Of a stretch of DNA of 64,000 nt, positions 19,908 through 32,189 are shown one piece after another; the stretch's first letter is position 1; every line of letters begins with the position of its first letter. The notes beneath the pieces were generated by a model that saw only the letters and a list, made by a program, of their open reading frames with translations, had not been told where the DNA came from and did no database searches. The position numbers and the translations under genes are program-made. Source of the DNA: Nemertoderma westbladi (taxonomy: Eukaryota > Xenacoelomorpha > Nemertodermatida > Nemertodermatidae); contig JAUCBJ010007484.1 in assembly GCA_032718475.1 (NCBI GenBank), forward strand, positions 169,353-233,352, in the 5' to 3' direction.

Positions 19908-22900
19908 TTAACGTTTTTCAAACACGTTTATTAGTAAATTAAATCGCACACGTTTCATGGGTTTGATTAACACACTTAAATTTTCCCCCGAAATACACGC
20001 GGGCTTTACTCTATCCAGAGAGATGACTTGTTCCACGTTATGACGCAATACTGTCACGGTTTTGTCAGTCATCGAAACAACCTTATAAGGCCCCATGTAC
20101 AAAGGTGCAAGTGATGACCTTTTGATAGCATCTTTTATCCATACATGCGACGAGTTTTTTAATTGGCTCGGAATATGGTCCTTTCCAGAATGTTTCCTGA
20201 TTGGTGGAGAAAAAGAATCCATTTTTCGGAACAACCTATCAACAAAATTAGGAATATCCGGGGAATTATTCCCTGAAGTTTCTTCAAAAAATCTTCCAGG
20301 TAAACACAACTCAGCTCCATATGTTAACTGAGCAGGAGAATATTTATGAATTCCGGTTACAGAGCGCAATCCTAACAATACTAACGGCAGTTCATTGAAC
20401 CAGCCAGATGAGTTACACTTTGCCCTTAAGGAAGCCTTTAGCTGTCTGTGGAACCTCTCTATGGCTCCATTACATGCAGGGTGATATGCAGTAGTCTGAC
20501 GCCGTTTTATTCCCAATTCTTTCATCAAACTACTCCACAGTCCTGACTCAAACTGTGACCCTCTATCCGTAACTATTGTTCTAGGCACACCAAATCGACT
20601 AATCCAATGGAAAAGAAATCCTTTTGCTACTGAATCTGTTGTTATATCCCTAATGGGCACCACCTCTGGCCATCTAGTAAAACGGTCAATTGTTGTCAGC
20701 AAATACCGATAACCACAGGATGGTGGCAACGGACCGACTAAATCAATATGTACTGTTTCAAATCGGCCATCGGTTGGAATGCTTCCAATCGGTGTTTTCG
20801 TATGTAGTGTCGTTTTTGAAATTTGACAATTTTGGCAATTTCGAGACCATTCTTTCACATCCTTGTTCATACTCGGCCAAATGTATCGTTCGGCAATTAA
20901 TTTCAATGATGCTCTAAATCCGGGATGGGATAAATCGTGAAATTTATGGAATAATTGCTTTCGAAATTTTTCAGGTAAATATGGTCTCATACTTGAACAA
21001 CTCTCATCACAAAAAAGTTGCATTCCGTTACATAGAACTATGCATTTCAAAGGGATAGTTGTTTGAGTGAAGAATTTTTGTAACTTTTCATCAACCAACT
21101 GTGCCTTTGCCAACTCCACATAAGTTTCATTATCAAAGTTAATAACTGAACATGTCCTTGACAGTGCATCGGCTACAATGTTTTCTGCACCAGCTACGTG
21201 TTCTATCTGTGCGTTAAATTCCGATATATAGGATATCCAGCGAGCCTGTTGCGGTGTGGGATTTTTCATTTCTAGACACCTTAGCAGGGGTTTGTGATCC
21301 GTATAAATCGTGAGCTCCTGACCTAAAAGCCATTCATGGTGCTTTAACGCCGAATAAATAGCTAATAATTCCTTATCGAAGGCAGATTTTTTACTCTCGC
21401 TAGATGTTAGTTTTCGTGAATAGAAACACAGTGGTTCTAGATTATTATCAACTTCTTGATGCACTACAGCGCCCAATGCTACATTAGAAGCATCTGTGGT
21501 TAATGAAAGTTTAGCATTGGGAACTGGAAAGGATAAAGTTACTGCTGCTTTTAATGCTAATTTCATTTCAATAAATGAATTATTTGCAGATTCATTCCAC
21601 TCTAAAGAATCTTTCTTCTTTTTGTTTCGAGTGAGATCTGTAAGGGGTGCTGCAATCTTAGAGAAATTAGGCACAAATCGGTGATAAAAACCACACATAC
21701 CGAGAAATCTCCGTAAAGAATACACGCTGTCAGGTTTGTTAAACTTGTCAATAGCTTCTAGCTTACCAGGGTTTGGTTTTATACCATCATTCGAAATGAA
21801 ATATCCTAAAAATTTCACTTCAGAAACCAGAAATGCACATTTACTTTTATTGGCTGTTAATCCCTTTGCCTTTAAACGCTCCAAGATGCACTTCAGATCT
21901 CGATAGTGCTGTTCCTCATTGGGACTACCGATTAACACATCATCGACGTATCCTACAGCGCACGGCAAATCACTTAACGTCATATCAATCAATCTCTGAA
22001 AGGTTTGACTCGCATTTCGTAAACCGAAAGGCATTCTATTAAATTTAAAAAGTCCAAACGGTGTCACTATGGATGTTTTGACAATATCGTCCTCTGCCAC
22101 AGGTATTTGGTGAAAAGCTTTCTTTAGGTCTATTTTACTAAAAAATTTACATCCATTAAAACGATTTGCAATGTCAGCAATATTTGGCATCGGATATGTG
22201 TCTGGTATGGTCTGTTTATTTAGTGCACGGTAATCTCCACAAGGTCTATGTCCTCCACCTGGTTTGTCTGCTATATGCAATGGAGTAGACCAAGGCGACT
22301 CTGCACGAGATATTACACCCTGTTTCAGTAACCAATCAAACTCATCCTGTGCAGCTACTAACTTTTTGCCAAATAAACGACGGGGACGAGAAAAACATGG
22401 AGGGCCTGTAGTTTGAATGTGGTGCTCTACCGAATGCCTCACTGGTTCACTAGCTAGTTTATCCTTAAATACCATACTGTACTGTTCCAGCAAAGAATTT
22501 AACCGGTTTTTATCATTTACCAATAAGATATTACCACTTTGCATGGGTGGGAAACCGATTGACGAGGTAAGGTTTGTGGTACCGGAAGAAATACCGTTAG
22601 CTACTGTATGGGAGACTGCGTGTGCTACACCAAACACATTGAACATTAATAATATGAAACAAACACCAAATAAACCGCGTGAAAATATGGGTTTAGTTAA
22701 ACAATTCAACAATATGGATAATACTGTCAATAAACAAAAAACCAATGTTTTACTGCCTAATTTAAAGACAGTTTCAAACCAGAAATTGTCTGCTGAACAT
22801 TGAGAATTGGATATAGAATTGATACTACTACTTTGTACACCGTTATCTGAAGTTACTTGCACATAAATTTGTTTGGATCTACAATCGATACTAATATTAT

Positions 22901-24275
22901 GGGCTTGCAAAAAATCAAGACCCAAAATAGGTTGGCTAACTTCTGCTAAAATAAATCGCCAAGAGAACTCTTTATTGCCTAAACATGGCAACTCAAAACG
23001 CAATAAACCTTCCCCAAAAGTTGGGATTTTAGACAAATTTGCGGCTGTTAAATTTATATTCATTGAGGGCCGCTTATCGCTTAAATATTTTCCATACATC
23101 TGGGGAAGTATGGAGAAGTCACTACCAGAATCTACTAGGAACTGACCTACAGGCGACGCCGAAATGTGGACTGCGTTAACCGATCCCGAATCTCCATTAT
23201 TATCGCCTCTGATCGGATGTCGTCGCGATGAGGACTGGCGGAATGAGCATGGTGGTATGCAACTTTGGGCTTCCGAACGATGAAGGAAATGTTGCTCACA
23301 CCACGGTCCTCTCGTATCGTATTGTCGGGGTTGCGGGTTTCTCTCTCTCGACCGACTTGTCCGCGAGTCCGACCCCCGATGTTGAGAATAACTCCGGTTC
23401 CTATATCCCGGATGCGAACGCGAATGCGATCTACTACGACTTTGATTAGTCAAATCGCGAAGTTGGCTAGCAATTTGTGCGACCTGTTCTGTCAGCGCCT
23501 GTTGAGATTGCCACAGTAGACGCTGCGAATCTGGAATCGTCGAATCAGAAACTCGAGAAATTGGGTTTGAGTTAGTAGAGGATGATGTTGAGAAACTCGC
23601 AGTGTTTTGAAACTGCTGCTGTTCTACCATCTTGTCAGCCACTTCTGCAAGATCGTCCAACGAGAGTTTATCGAGCGAACTGAGAACTATTCCCACAGTT
23701 TGGGGTAGAATTTCCAAAAAACGTAATCGCACAATTTGTTCGTTACCCGGTGCCAGTCGAGTCATCTGTCGGAGTGCTGCAGATGGTTTTCTATCACCCA
23801 ACTCCTGGGCCGCAAGCAACTGACGCAGTCGGCGGTCATCACTATCAGCAAGATGAGATATTATATTTTGCCTAATTGTCTCGAACGAATCTAGCACGTT
23901 AACGCCAGCATCTAAAATAGTTTCCGTCGGCAGAGCGGCTAGAAGATTGGACTTTTTAGAAGCATCAGTTTGCCCTTGAAGAACTGCCTCCACTTGCTGA
24001 AACCAGATTCTGGCATCTTTTGCATAAAATTCAGGTAGTCTGAACTTTTGGGGTACCGGCGTTGTACCGGTACCGGTAGAGAAAGTGGCATCGGTTTGCA
24101 TCACTCTTGCTTGATAATTATCGAGCAATAGTTTCACTGCGGATGGATTTTCCTTATCCAGATAAACTATTATTTCAGCCTTCGTTTTTGGAAGGACAAA
24201 ATCTGGATCATGGCTATTTAGGGCTTTTAAAATGTCAGATAATGCAGCTTTTTTACAATCGGTATACAACGGCAT
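19908..24275 (-). CDS. Gypsy Gag-Pol polyprotein
   Basis: The frame is open from the LTR junction; the first ATG (24275-24273) gives 1455 residues. Numbers here count from the junction codon, so subtract 18 for the ATG start. Gag region about 1-340; CX2HX9CX3C motif at 344-361 (CEQH...SCIPPC); aspartic protease with LVDSGSD at 398-404; a hydrophobic insert at about 521-572; reverse transcriptase about 655-850 with [12 protein letters not shown] and YVDD (794-797); RNase H about 940-1060 with [13 protein letters not shown] and TDHKPL; integrase with an HHCC zinc domain (about 1130-1168) and catalytic residues in HIDLVGP, TDRGSQF and [10 protein letters not shown]. All expected catalytic residues seem present and no stop interrupts. 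It would copy the element RNA into DNA and insert it. The hydrophobic insert between protease and RT is not a usual Gypsy feature. Confidence 0.93.
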   Translation of the reverse strand: MPLYTDCKKAALSDILKALNSHDPDFVLPKTKAEIIVYLDKENPSAVKLLLDNYQARVMQTDATFSTGTGTTPVPQKFRLPEFYAKDARIWFQQVEAVLQGQTDASKKSNLLAALPTETILDAGVNVLDSFETIRQNIISHLADSDDRRLRQLLAAQELGDRKPSAALRQMTRLAPGNEQIVRLRFLEILPQTVGIVLSSLDKLSLDDLAEVADKMVEQQQFQNTASFSTSSSTNSNPISRVSDSTIPDSQRLLWQSQQALTEQVAQIASQLRDLTNQSRSRSHSRSHPGYRNRSYSQHRGSDSRTSRSRERNPQPRQYDTRGPWCEQHFLHRSEAQSCIPPCSFRQSSSRRHPIRGDNNGDSGSVNAVHISASPVGQFLVDSGSDFSILPQMYGKYLSDKRPSMNINLTAANLSKIPTFGEGLLRFELPCLGNKEFSWRFILAEVSQPILGLDFLQAHNISIDCRSKQIYVQVTSDNGVQSSSINSISNSQCSADNFWFETVFKLGSKTLVFCLLTVLSILLNCLTKPIFSRGLFGVCFILLMFNVFGVAHAVSHTVANGISSGTTNLTSSIGFPPMQSGNILLVNDKNRLNSLLEQYSMVFKDKLASEPVRHSVEHHIQTTGPPCFSRPRRLFGKKLVAAQDEFDWLLKQGVISRAESPWSTPLHIADKPGGGHRPCGDYRALNKQTIPDTYPMPNIADIANRFNGCKFFSKIDLKKAFHQIPVAEDDIVKTSIVTPFGLFKFNRMPFGLRNASQTFQRLIDMTLSDLPCAVGYVDDVLIGSPNEEQHYRDLKCILERLKAKGLTANKSKCAFLVSEVKFLGYFISNDGIKPNPGKLEAIDKFNKPDSVYSLRRFLGMCGFYHRFVPNFSKIAAPLTDLTRNKKKKDSLEWNESANNSFIEMKLALKAAVTLSFPVPNAKLSLTTDASNVALGAVVHQEVDNNLEPLCFYSRKLTSSESKKSAFDKELLAIYSALKHHEWLLGQELTIYTDHKPLLRCLEMKNPTPQQARWISYISEFNAQIEHVAGAENIVADALSRTCSVINFDNETYVELAKAQLVDEKLQKFFTQTTIPLKCIVLCNGMQLFCDESCSSMRPYLPEKFRKQLFHKFHDLSHPGFRASLKLIAERYIWPSMNKDVKEWSRNCQNCQISKTTLHTKTPIGSIPTDGRFETVHIDLVGPLPPSCGYRYLLTTIDRFTRWPEVVPIRDITTDSVAKGFLFHWISRFGVPRTIVTDRGSQFESGLWSSLMKELGIKRRQTTAYHPACNGAIERFHRQLKASLRAKCNSSGWFNELPLVLLGLRSVTGIHKYSPAQLTYGAELCLPGRFFEETSGNNSPDIPNFVDRLFRKMDSFSPPIRKHSGKDHIPSQLKNSSHVWIKDAIKRSSLAPLYMGPYKVVSMTDKTVTVLRHNVEQVISLDRVKPACISGENLSVLIKPMKRVRFNLLINVFEKR

Positions 24276-24313
24276 CCTGCAGATATACGGTTTGTAGATA
24301 AGGTTCAGTTCAG

Positions 24314-24328
24314 TCGTCTGGGTCACCA
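24314..24328 (-). other. Primer binding site, tRNA-Trp-like
   Basis: TGGTGACCCAGACGA on the minus strand lies one base inside the 5' LTR. It is close to the complement of the tRNA-Trp 3' end (one mismatch in the first 14 as I recall that tRNA). Confidence 0.65.
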
Positions 24329-24329
24329 A

Positions 24330-24540
24330 TGTAAGTATCTATATTGATACTGCTGAAAACAGTCACCAAATGTATCTTTGTATATTTTTATTTAACCTTT
24401 GTAATTCTGTGTTCCGTATTATATTTAGGTACCGGTAGTTGAATATAGAACTAAAAGTCTGCACACTACAGTACTGCAGTCAGTGTTATATATGTATATG
24501 GATCAATATCCAAGGTAGTATTAAATCCAGCTACTTTACA
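24330..24540 (-). repeat. 5' LTR of the Gypsy element
   Basis: 211 bp, same sequence as 19391-19601 by eye. It is followed by the target duplication gtcga. Confidence 0.95.
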
Positions 24541-24655
24541 GTCGATTATAGCTATCGGCCTGGTGAAATGGAGCAGGTCGATTATAGATATCGGCCTGGT
24601 GCAATGCAGCAGGCCGATTATAGATATAGGCCTGGTGCAATGCAGAAGGCCGATT
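24541..24655. repeat. 36-bp minisatellite, right part
   Basis: About three further units of the same 36-bp repeat, beginning with the duplicated gtcga, which shows that the Gypsy element landed within the array. An unrelated 85-bp spacer follows before the 35-bp array. Confidence 0.9.
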
Positions 24656-24739
24656 AAAGTTAGATAGATATTCATGATTATAAAATATGTCGTACTGCCG
24701 CACAGACGAACCGTCGCACTGCCATACCGCCGATCTGTC

Positions 24740-27700
24740 ATACACTGAGGGTATCTCTGCACTGTACATACACTGACCAACCGGGGTATCTCTGTACTGT
24801 ACATACACTGACCAACCAGGGTATCTCTGCACTGTACATACACTGACCAACCGGGGTATCTCTGCACTGTACATACACTGACCAACCGGGGTATCTCTGT
24901 ACTGTACATACACTGACCAACCGGAGTATCTCTGCACTGTACATACACTGACCAACCGGGGTATATCTGCACTGTACATACACTGACCAACCGGGGTATC
25001 TCTGCACTGTACATACACTGACCAACCGGGGTATCTCTGCACTGTACATACACTGACCAATCGGGGTATCTCTGCACTGTACATACACTGACCAACCGGG
25101 GTATCTCTGTACTGTACATACACTGACCAACCAGGGTATCTCCGCACTGTACGTACACTGACCAACCAGGGTATCTCCGCACTGTACATACACTGACCAA
25201 CCGGGGTATCTCTGTACTGTACATACACTGACCAACCGGGGTATCTCTGCACTGTACATACACTGACCAACCGGGGTATCTCTGTACTGTACATACACTG
25301 ACCAACCGGGGTATCTCTGTACTGTACATACACTGACCAACCGGGGTATCTCTGCACTGTACATACACTGACCAACCGGGGTATCTCTGTACTGTACATA
25401 CACTGACCAACCGGGGTATCTCTGTACTGTACATACACTGACCAACCGGGGTATCTCTGCACTGTACATACACTGACCAACCGGTGTATCTCTGCACTGT
25501 ACATACACTGACCAACCGGGGTATCTCCGCACTGTACATACACTGACCAACCGCGGTATCTCTGTACTGTACATACACTGACCAACCAGGGTATCTCCGC
25601 ACTGTACATACACTGACCAACCGGGGTATCTCTGCACTGTACATACACTGACCAACCGGGGTATCTCTGCACTGTACATACACTGACCAACCGGGGTATC
25701 TCTGTACTGTACATACACTGACCAACCAGGGTATCTCCGCACTGTACATACACTGACCAACCGGGGTATCTCTGCACTGTACATACACTGACCAACCGGT
25801 GTATCTCTGCACTGTACTGTACATACACTGACCAACCGGGGTATCTCTGTACTGTACATACACTGACCAACCAGGGTATCTCCGCACTGTACGTACACTG
25901 ACCAACCAGGGTATCTCCGCACTGTACGTACACTGACCAACCGGGGTATCTCTGTACTGTACATACACTGACCAACCGGGGTATCTCTGTACTGTACATA
26001 CACTGACCAACCAGGGTATCTCTGTACTGTACATACACTGACCAACCGGGGTATCTCTGTACTGTACATACACTGACCAACCGGTGTATCTCTGCACTGT
26101 ACATACACTGACCAACCAGGGTATCTCTGCACTGTACATACACTGACCAACCGGGGTATCTCTGTACTGTACATACACTGCCCAACCGGGGTATCTCTGC
26201 ACTGTACATACACTGACCAACCGGGGTATCTCTGCACTGTACATACACTGACCAACCGGAGTATCTCTGCACTGTACATACACTGACCAACCGGGGTATC
26301 TCTGCACTGTACATACACTGACCAACCGGTGTATCTCTGCACTGTACATACACTGACCAACCGGGGTATCTCTGTACTGTACATACACTGACCAACCGGG
26401 GTATCTCTGCACTGTACATACACTGACCAACCGGGGTATCCTTGCACTGTACATACACTGACCAACCGGTGTATCTCTGCAATGTACATACACTGACCAA
26501 CCGTGGTATCTCTGTACTGTACATACACTGACCAACCAGGGTATCTCTGCACTGTACATACACTGACCAACCGGTGTATCTCTGCACTGTACATACACTG
26601 ACCAACCGGGGTATCTCGGCACTGTACATACACTGACCAACCGGGGTATCTCAGTACTGTACATACACTGACCAACCGGGGTATCTCTGCACTGTACATA
26701 CACTGACCAACCAGGGTATCTCCGCACTGTACGTACACTGACCAACCGGTGTATCTCTGTACTGTACATACACTGACCAACCGGTGTATCTCTGCACTGT
26801 ACATACACTGACCAACCGGAGTATCTCTGCACTGTACATACACTGACCAACCGGGGTATCTCTGCACTGTACATACACTGACCAACCGGGGTATCTCTGC
26901 ACTGTACATACACTGACCAACCGGGGTATCTCTGTACTGTACATACACTGACCAACCAGGGTATCTCCGCACTGTACATACACTGACCAACCGGGGTATC
27001 TCTGCACTGTACATACACTGACCAACCGGTGTATCTCTGCACTGTACTGTACATACACTGACCAACCGGGGTATCTCTGTACTGTACATACACTGACCAA
27101 CCAGGGTATCTCCGCACTGTACGTACACTGACCAACCAGGGTATCTCAGCACTGTACGTACACTGACCAACCGGGGTATCTCTGTACTGTACATACACTG
27201 ACCAACCGGGGTATCTCTGTACTGTACATACACTGACCAACCAGGGTATCTCTGTACTGTACATACAGTGACCAACCGGGGTATCTCTGTACTGTACATA
27301 CACTGACCAACCGGTGTATCTCTGCACTGTACATACACTGACCAACCAGGGTATCTCTGCACTGTACATACACTGACCAACCGGGGTATCTCTGTACTGT
27401 ACATACACTGACCAACCGGGGTATCTCTGCACTGTACATACACTGACCAACCGGGGTATCTCTGTACTGTACATACACTGACCAACCGGGGTATCTCTGC
27501 ACTGTACATACACTGACCAACCGGGGTATCTCTGTACTGTACATACACTGACCAACCAGGGTATCTCCGCACTGTACATACACTGACCAACCGGGGTATC
27601 TCTGCACTGTACATACACTGACCAACCAGGGTATCTCCGCACTGTACGTACACTGACCAACCAGGGTATCTCCGCACTGTACGTACACTGACCAACCGGT

Positions 27701-29791
27701 GTATCTCTGTACTGTACATACACTGACCAACCGGTGTATCTCTGCACTGTACATACACTGACCAACCGGAGTATCTCTGCACTGTACATACACTGACCAA
27801 CCGGGGTATCTCTGCACTGTACATACACTGACCAACCGGTGTATCTCTGTACTGTACATACACTGACCAACCGGATTATCTCTGCACTGTACATACACTG
27901 ACCAACCGGGGTATCTCTGCACTGTACATACACTGACCAACCGGGGTATCTCTGCACTGTACATACACTGACCAACCAGGGTATCTCTGCACTGTACATA
28001 CACTGACCAACCGGGGTATCTCTGCACTGTACATACACTGACCAACCGGTGTATCTCTGCACTGTACATACACTGACCAACCGGGGTATCTCTGTACTGT
28101 ACATACACTGACCAACCGGGGTATCTCTGCACTGTACATACACTGACCAACCGGGGTATCTCTTGCACTGTACATACACTGACCAACCGGTGTATCTCTG
28201 CAATGTACATACACTGACCAACCGTGGTATCTCTGTACTGTACATACACTGACCAACCAGGGTATCTCTGCACTGTACATACACTGACCAACCGGTGTAT
28301 CTCTGCACTGTACATACACTGACCAACCGGGGTATCTCTGCACTGTACATACACTGACCAACCGGGGTATCTCTGTACTGTACATACACTGACCAACCGG
28401 TGTATCTCTGCACTGTACATACACTGACCAACCGGGGTATCTCTGCACTGTACATACACTGACCAACCGGTGTATCTCTGCACTGTACTGTACATACACT
28501 GACCAACCGTGGTATCTCTGTACTGTACATACACTGACCAACCAGGGTATCTCTGCACTGTACATACACTGACCAACCGGGGTATCTCTGCACTGTACAT
28601 ACACTGACCAACCGGGGTATCTCTGCACTGTACATACACTGACCAACCGGGGTATCTCTGCACTGTACATACACTGACCAACCGGGGTATCTCTGCACTG
28701 TACATACACTGACCAACCGGGGTATCTCTGCACTGTACATACACTGACCAACCACCAGGGTATCTCTGTACTGTACGTACATACACTGACCAACCGGGGT
28801 ATCTCTGTACTGTACGTACACTGACCAACCGGGGTATCTCTGCACTGTACATACACTGACCAACCGGGGTATCTCTGCACTGTACATACACTGACCAACC
28901 ACCAGGGTATCTCTGTACTGTACGTACATACACTGACCAACCGGGGTATCTCTGCACTGTACATACACTGACCAACCGGGGTATCTCTGCACTGTACATA
29001 CACTGACCAACCGGGGTATCTCTGCACTGTACATACACTGACCAACCACCAGGGTATCTCTGTACTGTACGTACATACACTGACCAACCGGGGTATCTCT
29101 GTACTGTACATACACTGACCAACCGGGGTATCTCTGCACTCTACATACACTGACCAACCGGGGTATCTCTGTACTGTACATACACTGACCAACCGGGGTA
29201 TCTCTGCACTGTACATACACTGACCAACCGGTGTATCTCTGCACTGTACATACACTGACCAACCAGGGTATCTCTGCACTGTACATACACTGACCAACCG
29301 GAGTATCTCTGCACTGTACATACACTGACCAACCGGGGTATCTCCGCACTGTACATACACTGACCAACCGGGGTATCTCTGCACTGTACATACACTGACC
29401 AACCGGGGTATCTCTGCACTGTACATACACTGACCAACCACCAGGGTATCTCTGTACTGTACGTACATACACTGACCAACCGGGGTATCTCTGTACTGTA
29501 CGTACACTGACCAACCGGGGTATCTCTGTACTGTACATACACTGACCAACCGGGGAATCTCTGCACTGTACATACACTGACCAACCGGGGTATCTTTGCA
29601 CTGTACATACACTGACCAACCGGGTATCTCTGTACTGTACATACACTGACCAACCGGGTATCTCTGTACTGTACATACACTGACCAACCGGGGTATCTCT
29701 GTACTGTACATACACTGACCAACCGGGGAATCTCTGCACTGTACATACACTGACCAACCGGGGTATCTTTGCACTGTACATACACTGACCA
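24740..29791. repeat. 35-bp minisatellite, block 1, about 144 copies
   Basis: The unit contains accaaccggggtatctctgc followed by actgtacatacactg, 35 bp. The main variants are ctctg(c/t)actg, ccgg(g/t)gta versus ccagggta, ctccgcactg, and gtacgtac. The minus strand of the unit has no stop codon, and 35 is not a multiple of three, so all three minus frames stay open for thousands of bases. Those ORFs are artefacts. Higher-order blocks are visible (see findings). The right edge is a LINE insertion. Confidence 0.98.
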
Positions 29792-32189
29792 GAAAGCGAA
29801 CTGGAAAGCTATGGACTCATAGTGGACCCAGTGGTCACAAGTCCCAGATAGACCATATCCTGTTTCGTAGGAAATACAGGAGCTCTATACAAGACTGTAA
29901 TGCATTTACACTACGACCCTTCTCCAGTGCTCATCGCCTTATTGTGGCCAAGGTAAGACTTAGTCTGCGTGCTAGCAGAACAACGAAATCTGCCTTGCCG
30001 CGGCATGACTGGTCCTCTCTGTTGCAACAGCCAAGTGTGAGATCCAGCTTCACACTACAGCTGAGCAACAGGTATGAGGCTCTTGCCTCTGAGGCGACAG
30101 ATCACTGTGAGGGCTATACTGCCTTCACAGAGGCAGTTAAGTTAGCAGCTGCAGAAACAGTTCCAGTATACCCTCGAAACAGGAAACGGGCCCCCTGGAC
30201 TGACAACAAAATTCAGAAGTGCCGAAATGACCTCTACAAGGCGCAGAAAGAGTCCCGACTCAAACAGACTACAGCGGCCAAGAATGCAGTTAAGGCTGCA
30301 TCTAGGTCCCTGAATAGACAGTACTCGGTTAATTTACAGGAGCTAATAAACCAACAGGTCGATGCCATCAATGATGCTGACGACAGCAGGCAATCATCCC
30401 AGGCATAGGCATGGAGATCGATCAACTTGCTTGCTGGTCGAAAAAGCCAACCAACCACCAAGGTTAAGGCTGAATCACCAGCCGATCGCCTCAATGGTTG
30501 GAAGGCCCACTTTGAAAAGCTCCTCAATAATGACAGGGTATTGCCTGATAACTTTATAGAAGTAAAAGTGTCTGAGTCTGTACTCCCAGATATTCCCATT
30601 GGTGATATCTCCTTTGCAGAAGTGAAGGCTGCTGCAAAGAGCATTAAGACCAATCGTGCCAGTGGAGTAGATGGTGTTCCACCTGAGGTCTTTAAAATAC
30701 CTGAGTGTTTAAAGCTCATCTATCCCATCATAGTAGACATGTACCGTACAACAAGAGTCCCACAAGAAATGAAAACAAATAAGTTGGTGCCAGTTCCCAA
30801 GAAGGGCAACCTAACACTCTATGGTTCTTTTCGAGGAATCTCATTGATCTCGATTGCTGCAAAGCTATACAATAGAATTCTATTAAATCGCATCAGGGAT
30901 CCCATTGAGAGACTGCTCCGTGGAAATCAGAATGGGTTCCGTAAAGGTCGTGGGACCATGGAGCCCATTTTGGCACTTAGAAGGATAATTGAAGAGTTAT
31001 CAAAAAAGAAAGACAGGCATCTGGCTGTTATCTTTGTTGACTTCTTCAAGGCCTTTGATTCAGTCTCTCGCTCACGTATGTTCAGCATACTTGCATTATA
31101 TGGGATTCCTGATGAAATTATTGCAGCAATCAGATCAGTATACGATGGTTCGACAACATTTGTGTCTACTGTTGACGGTGACACAGAACCATTTGAAGTG
31201 TTATGGGGCGTCCTCCAGGGAGACACACTTGCACCATTCTTGTTCATAATTGTTGTTGACTATGTTCTACGCATGTCCTTAGATCATCATAATGATGATG
31301 GGGTGATGATAACTCCACCTACTGGCTCCAGAAGTCGAGGAAATCCTGCCAAGTACCTAACTGATCTAGACTTTGCTGATGACTTAGGAGTACTCTCAGA
31401 ATCACTAGAGGGAGCCCAACGGCTCCTCAGCTCATTAGAACATGCTGCTTCTAGTGTTGGTCTTTTTATTAACTCCAAAAAGACCAAAATTTTGACAGTT
31501 AACTTTGAAAGTCCTCAGCAAGTCTCTGATCGGATGAGCATAAGCTCAAAAGATGGTATGCTTGAGCATGTGGATGACTTCTGTTACCTGGGATCATGGA
31601 TCCGGAAGTCAGGTGAGGACCTTCGAATACGTAAGGGAAAGGCATGGGCAGCCTTGAATAGGCTTTCCAGGATTTGGAAGTCACCGAGAATTAATCGGAA
31701 ACTTAAGGTCCGGTTATTTAGAGCAGCAGTAGTTCCAGTACTCCTCTATGGGAGTCCATGCTGGGCTCTAACTGCTGAGGACACCAAATCTCTGGATGGC
31801 ACATTCACAAGAATGCTACGCCGGGTTCATTGTGTCAAGTTCAATGCACACATCTCCAACCAGACACTATATAACATTGGAGGTGTCTCATTGGTTCCCC
31901 CAAGCTTGACACTAGAACAAAATCGCCTCCGCTTTGCAGGACATTGCTTTCGCCGTGAGGACCAGCCAGTGCATAATCTTGTACTTTGGCAGCCTCATGG
32001 AGTGAATAAGCATGGTGGACAGCCCATGACTTTCTTGAGACGCATCTTAAAGGACACTGGCCTTGAAGATGCGGATGATCTAGCAAATGTCATGGGTGAT
32101 AGGGAGTTGTGGCGGTGCAATTTTGTCGATAAGCCGGCACAGCATTCTTAAAAATGCAGCTGCAATGCAGCATGCCGATCCTAGTAGTA
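29792..32189 (+). mobile_element. RTE-like LINE (family A) copy 2, inserted in the 35-bp array
   Basis: The longest family A copy. It begins in the endonuclease domain (5'-truncated) and ends in gatcctagtagta, with 35-bp units on both sides. The flanking satellite is periodic, so any target duplication cannot be separated from the repeat itself. It retains the full RT region missing from copy 1. Confidence 0.93.
29794..32151 (+). pseudogene. LINE endonuclease (partial) and reverse transcriptase
   Basis: A single frame runs from 29794 to 32151, interrupted by one TAG at 30406-30408. That stop lies in a 6-bp insertion (ataggc) absent from copy 1. The N-terminal part is the end of the AP-type endonuclease, in which the SDH signature has become SAH (FSSAHRLIV), losing an expected catalytic Asp. 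The RT is otherwise well preserved: motif A VDFFKAFDS (about 31036-31062), motif B LQGDTLAPFLF, motif C FADD (31372-31383), and a C-terminal region with GHCFRRED. Because it is truncated and has the endonuclease change, it is unlikely to move by itself. The downstream RT frame (30427-32151) is intact. Confidence 0.88.

Larger units (their letters stand above)
19391..24540 (-). mobile_element. Complete Ty3/Gypsy retrotransposon, CsRn1-like
   Basis: The 5150-bp element has 211-bp LTRs that look identical, at 19391-19601 and 24330-24540. Their termini are TGTAA...TTACA. A 5-bp target duplication (gtcga) lies at 19386-19390 and 24541-24545. A primer-site-like motif adjoins the 5' LTR, a purine-rich tract adjoins the 3' LTR, and one uninterrupted polyprotein ORF lies between. 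Near-identical LTRs and an open ORF indicate a recent insertion, into the 36-bp minisatellite. The CsRn1-like placement rests on the CX2HX9CX3C Gag motif and tRNA-Trp-like primer site known for that clade. Confidence 0.93.

Noticed and set aside
24466-29781. Minus-strand open frames of up to 1771 codons (VGQCMYSAEIPRL-type repeats)
   Set aside because: They are produced by the stop-free 35-bp unit and are open in three frames at once; no start, domain or codon bias supports a gene.
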